The notes below the pieces were generated by a model. That model searched no databases and was not told where the DNA came from. It saw nothing but the letters and a program-made list of their open reading frames with translations. A stretch of DNA of 64,000 bases from Paenibacillus sp. H1-7. Its GTDB lineage: Bacteria; Bacillota; Bacilli; Paenibacillales; NBRC-103111. Both the position numbers and the translations under genes were made by a program. The stretch is taken from the NCBI RefSeq assembly GCF_022354825.1, contig NZ_CP031168.1:6635501-6699500 (forward strand), read 5' to 3'. Shown piece by piece: positions 59,901 through 64,000 of the stretch; position 1 is the first letter of the stretch, and each line of letters starts with the position of its first letter.

Positions 59901-60918
59901 CGGAATTGTCTCCTTTCAAGGCGCGCTCTTGTGCAAAATCGTCCATGCGCACCGGCTTGCCGCTTTGTGCCGAAGCGACGGCGGCGAAGGCGATGCTCAT
60001 CGCCTGATAAGCGTCCTCGGTGCTTACTATCGGCTCCGTACCGTTGGCAAGGCATTGGGCAAAGTGCTCCAATTCGTAATAATACGGATCGTGGTATGCC
60101 GGACTTTTCGGCACGGCAACGCTCGGACCGATATCCGAAGCTTTACGTGACGAGAGCACCTTCAAAGAGACCGCATCGTCGGAGTGATAACGAAGCACTC
60201 CTTTCGTACCGGCCATTTCAACAGCAGTTGTAAACGGCCCCGGATAACCCCAATACCCTTCCAGATTCGCAATGGCTCCATTGGCGAATCGAAGCGTTAC
60301 GAGCGCATAATCCGCTTCCTCCGTCATCCGCTTCAAGGCAAAGACGGATTCGACTTCGCCTACGGCGTTTCGCAAATAGTCTATATCATGAATGAGCAGG
60401 TCTAGAATTACGCCCCCGCTCTTCTCTTGGTCGCAATACCAAGACTTCGCCCGGCCCGGATGGCCTCCGACCCGCTTCGTATGGATTACGCCCGGCTCGC
60501 CGATGACGCCGGCCTTCAGCTTGGCCGACAAGTCCCGATAGCTCGGGAAAAACCGCACGACATGCGCGATGAACAGCCGCACACCGTGCACCTTGCAGGC
60601 GGCGATCATTTCCGCCGCATCCGTAAGCGTAGAAGCAATCGGCTTCTCACAGACTATATGTACCCCTGCCTCGGCGGCTTGCAGCACAAGCTCCTTGTGC
60701 AAAAATGTCGGTACGCAGACGCTTACGACGTCGGGCTTTTCGGCCTCAAGCAGCTCCGCAAACGAAGTATAGGCTTTTGTCTTGTTCGATCCGGCCACCT
60801 TCTCCGCCAAATCCTTGTCGATATCGCACACGCCGACCAATTCGACTCCCGGTACCGAGACCCAATTTTTGGCGTGCGTTCTCCCCATAATACCGCAACC
60901 TACTACAGCTGCCTTCAT
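59893..60918 (-). CDS. Gfo/Idh/MocA family oxidoreductase (first)
   Basis: A 341-residue dehydrogenase of the same family. Rossmann motif AAVVGCGIMGRTHAKNW, acidic LVGVCDIDKD, and the Lys motif VHIVCEKPIASTL. The C-terminal domain includes SGGVILDLLIHDIDYLRNAV with the likely catalytic Asp and His. I start it at ATG 60918; an upstream GTG at 60939 has no ribosome site. It lies 17 bp after the MBL-fold gene. Tandem Gfo/Idh genes often act in successive oxidation and reduction steps. Confidence 0.92.
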   Translation of the reverse strand: MKAAVVGCGIMGRTHAKNWVSVPGVELVGVCDIDKDLAEKVAGSNKTKAYTSFAELLEAEKPDVVSVCVPTFLHKELVLQAAEAGVHIVCEKPIASTLTDAAEMIAACKVHGVRLFIAHVVRFFPSYRDLSAKLKAGVIGEPGVIHTKRVGGHPGRAKSWYCDQEKSGGVILDLLIHDIDYLRNAVGEVESVFALKRMTEEADYALVTLRFANGAIANLEGYWGYPGPFTTAVEMAGTKGVLRYHSDDAVSLKVLSSRKASDIGPSVAVPKSPAYHDPYYYELEHFAQCLANGTEPIVSTEDAYQAMSIAFAAVASAQSGKPVRMDDFAQERALKGDNSDV

Positions 60919-60935
60919 AAGCTTGTGATCTCCTT

Positions 60936-62024
60936 TCACTTCTCTTCCATGGAAACGCCGGTTGTCCCGGACTTAATGGGGCGCTTGCCCTCCCGCTCCG
61001 TAATCACGTTCATGGTCTTGCCGTCGGACGTGATCAGCACATTACCGTGCATTCCGGTTGAATAAGCGGTAATTCCCTTTTTCTTATAACGTTCCATCAA
61101 ATTCGGACTGACGAACAGGTTCTGGCTCAGAACCGCAATCGACGGGCTGACGGTTGTCAGGAAAATATCCGAGGACGACGTCGATTCGTTGCCGTGATGA
61201 GGCGCGTGCATCATCATGCTCTTCAGCAGCGGCTCCGCCGTCGCGGAGCCAACCAGCTCCACCTCGCGGTGCTTGTAAATGTCGGCCGTGAACAAATACG
61301 AAGTGTCCTTGTACATCAGCTTGAACACCATGGAGAAATCATTGATTTCCGCAGCCGAATACGATTTGATGGCGTCCGGCAGCGCGCCCTTCGGAGGGCT
61401 CAGCACTTCAATCGATACCTCGCTGCCCAGCTGGAACTTCGATCCTTCCTCCAGGAAGGTGACGGGAATTTGCTTGGCCTGGACGGCTTCCATCGTTCTG
61501 CGGTAGTAGCTCGAGTTCGTATACGGGAAATTTTCCATATAGAACGCCTTGACGTCCTTGCTTCTGACTACCGTAGCAAAACCGCCTATATGGTCGGAAT
61601 GCGGGTGCGTATTCAGCGCGATATCGATGCTGTCGATGCCGAGCTTGTTCAAATAACCGACCACCTGCTGCCCGGCGTCGTTAACTCCTGCGTCAATCAG
61701 CATCGTCTTCCCGTCCGGGGACTGAATAAGAATGCTGTCTCCCATGAGCACGTCGCCATCCAGGTACAAGTACCTTACCGTAAGCATCCCTTTATATTTG
61801 GATGCATCGAACACCTCGCCGGTCCGCAGCTTCTCGGCTGGAGCCGCCGACGGAACCGGAGCCGGAGCAGGTGTAGCCTGCTCCTCCGGCTTCCATTGGG
61901 TGAAGGCCAGCGCCGCGATCCCGAACAGCGCGAACAAGGCCAGAGCAAGCTCCAGCCCGAGGCGCAGACGGGATTTGCCTTTCGGCTTCCCGTCCTTGAT
62001 CTCCTTGTTGTTCTCCGTCATCAT
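60936..62024 (-). CDS. ComEC/Rec2-like MBL-fold hydrolase, membrane anchored
   Basis: A 362-residue protein. A basic N-terminus and one helix (LELALALFALFGIAALAFTQ) are followed by a Pro/Ala linker and a metallo-beta-lactamase fold with the metal motif ALNTHPHSDHIGGFATV, a later Asp in LFTADIYKHRE and His in MMHAPHHGNEST. This is the extracellular nuclease/hydrolase module found in ComEC proteins, but without the channel. Its start overlaps the binding-protein stop by 4 bp, an unexpected place in a sugar operon. The function is unknown. Confidence 0.85.
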   Translation of the reverse strand: MMTENNKEIKDGKPKGKSRLRLGLELALALFALFGIAALAFTQWKPEEQATPAPAPVPSAAPAEKLRTGEVFDASKYKGMLTVRYLYLDGDVLMGDSILIQSPDGKTMLIDAGVNDAGQQVVGYLNKLGIDSIDIALNTHPHSDHIGGFATVVRSKDVKAFYMENFPYTNSSYYRRTMEAVQAKQIPVTFLEEGSKFQLGSEVSIEVLSPPKGALPDAIKSYSAAEINDFSMVFKLMYKDTSYLFTADIYKHREVELVGSATAEPLLKSMMMHAPHHGNESTSSSDIFLTTVSPSIAVLSQNLFVSPNLMERYKKKGITAYSTGMHGNVLITSDGKTMNVITEREGKRPIKSGTTGVSMEEK

Positions 62025-63649
62025 TTGGACTTGCTGTACCTTTCATAAGCCGCCTGATACGTTTTCATGTACTGGTCGAGTCCCATTTTTTGCACCGTTG
62101 CCACATATTTGTCCCACTCATCGAACGAGGCCGAGCCGTTAACGAACTTCGCCTCCATCTCCGTTACATAGGACGTGATGTCCTTGCCTACCGAAGACAT
62201 AATTTCATTCTCCGCATCGGTGAAGTTGAAGTTGTTCCAGATCTCCTTCACGGCGTTCGGCTGAGCCTTCTTGCCTGTCGCAATCGCTTCAGGAAGCGTC
62301 TCGGAGCCTTTGAACCATTTCTCCGTCACATAACCCGGATAGCTTCCGCCGAGCCAAGTGAAGTATTTGGCGAGTGCTTGGTCCTGGGTCAAGCCTTGAG
62401 GATTTTTCGTGATGTCGTCCACGTATTCCATCTTGCCTTCGGCGCCTTCTTTGTACGTTACGTCCTTTTGCCCCATGAAGTAGAACTTCGCGCCTTCCTC
62501 GCTGTAGAAGTAATCCATCCAGCGAAGCGTAGCTTCCGGATTCGGGTTTTTGTTCGTAATCGCAAAAGCTCCGACGTGCACCATAGGCACTTTGACGTGA
62601 GAGTACAGCTGGTCGCCTTGCGGCCCTTTCAGTGCGCCCAGACCGATGTAGTTTTTCTGATTCATCAATGTTGCCGGATTCGGGATAACGGTGGAGCCGA
62701 GCACGCCTTTTTGCCCTTTCGCATAGAGCGCGCTGTCCTTGATCGTGAAAATTTCCTTATCCAAAAGTCCTTCCGCATACAGCTTGTTCACATACTGCAG
62801 CATTTCCTTATATTTCGGATCGGTCTTCGTAAATCTCAGCTTGTTCGAAGCCGGATCCATATCGACATACGCATGTCCCAGACCGCGGTTACCAAGACCC
62901 CATGCGCCCTTAACCTGATTAATCAGGTTGCCGATGCCTGCGCTGCTGTACGGAATTTCGTCCTTTTGGCCGTTCCCGTTCAAATCCGTATCTTTTACTT
63001 TCTTCAAATATTGGTAAAATTCCTCTGTCGTCTTAGGCTCTTCCATTCCCAGCTTGTCGAGCCATTCCTTGTTCACCCACAGCGGCGTACCGATCAGCAT
63101 CGGCAGGAAGCTCGGATCATAGAAGGAAGGCAGCGAATAAATGTTGCCGTCCGGCATCGTCAAGCCTTTGCGGATATCCGGGTATTTGTCCATCAGCTTC
63201 TTGAAGTTAGGCGCATACTTGTCGATCATATCGTTCAGCTTGACGAAGACGCCCTGGCTGCCGTACTTGGACAGCTCCGCCGCGGACAGTCGAGCAGAAT
63301 AAAACGCATCCGGGTAATCGCCGCCGGCCAGCACCAGATTCTTCTTCTCCGTCAAGTTTTCGAACGGGATCAGCTCGAAGGTGACGTTCATGTTGGACAT
63401 TTTGGCATATTCCTTCCAAACCAGCGTGTCCTCGAACTTGTTGCCGTTCGTAGGCGATTTCCCTGTGAAAAATTTCAGATTAAGCGGCGTATTGACAATC
63501 GGCATCCCCGTAGGATTGACGCCCTTGCCCGCATCCGCGGCGCCCGGCTTGGCCTGCTCTTTTCCGTCACCGGAGCTGCAAGCGGCCAGCATGCCGCCGG
63601 CCATCGTCACGGTAAGCATCGATGCGATCCATTTGTTACGTTTCATCAT
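62021..63649 (-). CDS. Extracellular solute-binding lipoprotein (large sugar family)
   Basis: A 542-residue binding lipoprotein. The lipobox is GGMLAACSSGD after a Met-rich signal. Further features are FFTGKSPTNGNKFEDTLVWK, MPDGNIYSLPSFYDPSFLPM and the segment WVNKEWLDKLGMEEPKTTEE, typical of the LipO/YtcQ group that partners LplB/LplC permeases. The ATG at 63649 follows GAGGAGG. The permease gene at the window edge lies about 100 bp upstream on the same strand. Ligand unknown, probably an oligosaccharide. Confidence 0.93.
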   Translation of the reverse strand: MMKRNKWIASMLTVTMAGGMLAACSSGDGKEQAKPGAADAGKGVNPTGMPIVNTPLNLKFFTGKSPTNGNKFEDTLVWKEYAKMSNMNVTFELIPFENLTEKKNLVLAGGDYPDAFYSARLSAAELSKYGSQGVFVKLNDMIDKYAPNFKKLMDKYPDIRKGLTMPDGNIYSLPSFYDPSFLPMLIGTPLWVNKEWLDKLGMEEPKTTEEFYQYLKKVKDTDLNGNGQKDEIPYSSAGIGNLINQVKGAWGLGNRGLGHAYVDMDPASNKLRFTKTDPKYKEMLQYVNKLYAEGLLDKEIFTIKDSALYAKGQKGVLGSTVIPNPATLMNQKNYIGLGALKGPQGDQLYSHVKVPMVHVGAFAITNKNPNPEATLRWMDYFYSEEGAKFYFMGQKDVTYKEGAEGKMEYVDDITKNPQGLTQDQALAKYFTWLGGSYPGYVTEKWFKGSETLPEAIATGKKAQPNAVKEIWNNFNFTDAENEIMSSVGKDITSYVTEMEAKFVNGSASFDEWDKYVATVQKMGLDQYMKTYQAAYERYSKSK

Positions 63650-63745
63650 TTGTAGTTCCTCCTCGAATCCATCCAATATATAGTATAACTTGAGATAAGG
63701 CCTCAATCGATTGAATCTTAATACGGAGTTGAAACTTGTCCTTGG

Positions 63746-64000
63746 TTACCCTTTAATAGCTCCCACCATGATGCCTTTGACGAAATATTTCTGTAAAAAC
63801 GGATACAGCACTAGCACCGGCAAATTGGCGACGATGACGGCTGCATATTTGATCGCTTCCGCATCCATCACGCTCTTGGCCAGACTCGTGTCGCTGACGT
63901 CGACCATCTCCTGCATCTGGCCCTGCACAAGAATTTCCCGCAGGATAAGCTGCAGCGGGTATTTGGCCCGGTCCGTCAAATAAAGCAGCGCATTGAAGTA
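63746..64000 (-). CDS. Carbohydrate ABC transporter permease, LplC/MalG type (partial, N-terminus outside window)
   Basis: The last 84 codons of a sugar permease. The visible part matches the C-terminal third of LplC-type proteins: YFNALLYLTDRAKYPLQLIL, VSDTSLAKSVMDAEAIKYAA and the end LVLYPFLQKYFVKGIMVGAI. It closely resembles the end of the permease at 1209-2084. It belongs to the binding-protein operon downstream; the start lies to the right of the window. Confidence 0.92.
   Translation of the reverse strand, partial: YFNALLYLTDRAKYPLQLILREILVQGQMQEMVDVSDTSLAKSVMDAEAIKYAAVIVANLPVLVLYPFLQKYFVKGIMVGAIKG

Noticed and set aside
62090..63655. A 521-codon plus-strand open frame
   Set aside because: It is antisense to the clear binding-protein gene at 62021-63649, is rich in Arg/His/Val from reverse-complement codon bias, and has no recognisable domain.

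Overview
The window comes from a Gram-positive, endospore-forming bacterium, most probably Paenibacillus or a close relative in the Paenibacillaceae. The evidence is gene content: a GerQ spore coat protein, a tiny YjcZ-type protein, an SLH-domain surface protein, YesM/YesN-type two-component systems next to LplB/LplC-type sugar ABC transporters, an M29 aminopeptidase, GlnR/TnrA-type boxes and a CcpA-type cre site. Base composition is moderately high in G+C and ribosome binding sites are strong AGGAGG types. I see no rRNA, tRNA, CRISPR array, prophage or intact insertion sequence.

Layout. Positions 1-6871 hold a minus-strand sugar ABC transporter with its sensor kinase and AraC-type response regulator. 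An FAD oxidoreductase and a divergent LacI-type regulator follow (7.1-9.7 kb), then an mntABCD manganese/zinc importer (10-13.6 kb) and an M29 aminopeptidase (13.9-15.2 kb). About 1 kb of repeat-rich noncoding DNA comes next (15.2-16.2 kb). Cell-envelope and housekeeping genes fill 16.2-29.4 kb: hemerythrin, class B PBP, HAD phosphatase, a CvpA-like/transglutaminase protein, MFS, SLH protein, pirin, toprim, AEC transporter, SCO and CtaB.

Nitrogen block. The urease operon ureABCFGD (34.6-29.8 kb, minus strand) is divergent from the urea importer urtABCDE (35.1-40.2 kb, plus strand). Two 17-bp boxes fitting the GlnR/TnrA consensus lie between them, one next to ureA and one overlapping the -35 of the urt promoter. 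Urea uptake and hydrolysis therefore look like one nitrogen-controlled unit. No ureE is present, and UreG carries a His-rich N-terminus. An aldo/keto reductase, gerQ and an ABC-2 exporter follow. The exporter's ATPase appears to carry a one-base frameshift near its end.

The most unusual region is 45.4-55.2 kb. It is a minus-strand run of eleven genes: HPr, PTS Enzyme I, a PRD/BglG-type regulator, an amidohydrolase, a small PRD protein, an SFCGS-family protein, DUF4312, DUF4311, DUF4310, a DgaE-type PLP ammonia-lyase and a DgaF-type KDGP aldolase. The enzymes need a phosphorylated sugar acid. The phosphotransfer proteins are present but no canonical EII is, so the DUF4310/4311/4312/SFCGS proteins are candidates for an unrecognised PTS-linked permease. 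A solute-binding lipoprotein gene with a cre site is divergent from it. The right end (57-64 kb) has a HupE-like membrane protein pair and another sugar-type operon (permease, binding protein, MBL-fold protein, two Gfo/Idh dehydrogenases).

Noncoding structure is rich: two related MITE-like elements with GTTTAAAAAGT termini inside operons; two copies of a four-box dyad array with fixed 51-bp spacing; a 104-bp tandem repeat; a long imperfect palindrome between duplicated hairpins; and repeated hairpins inside the urt operon.
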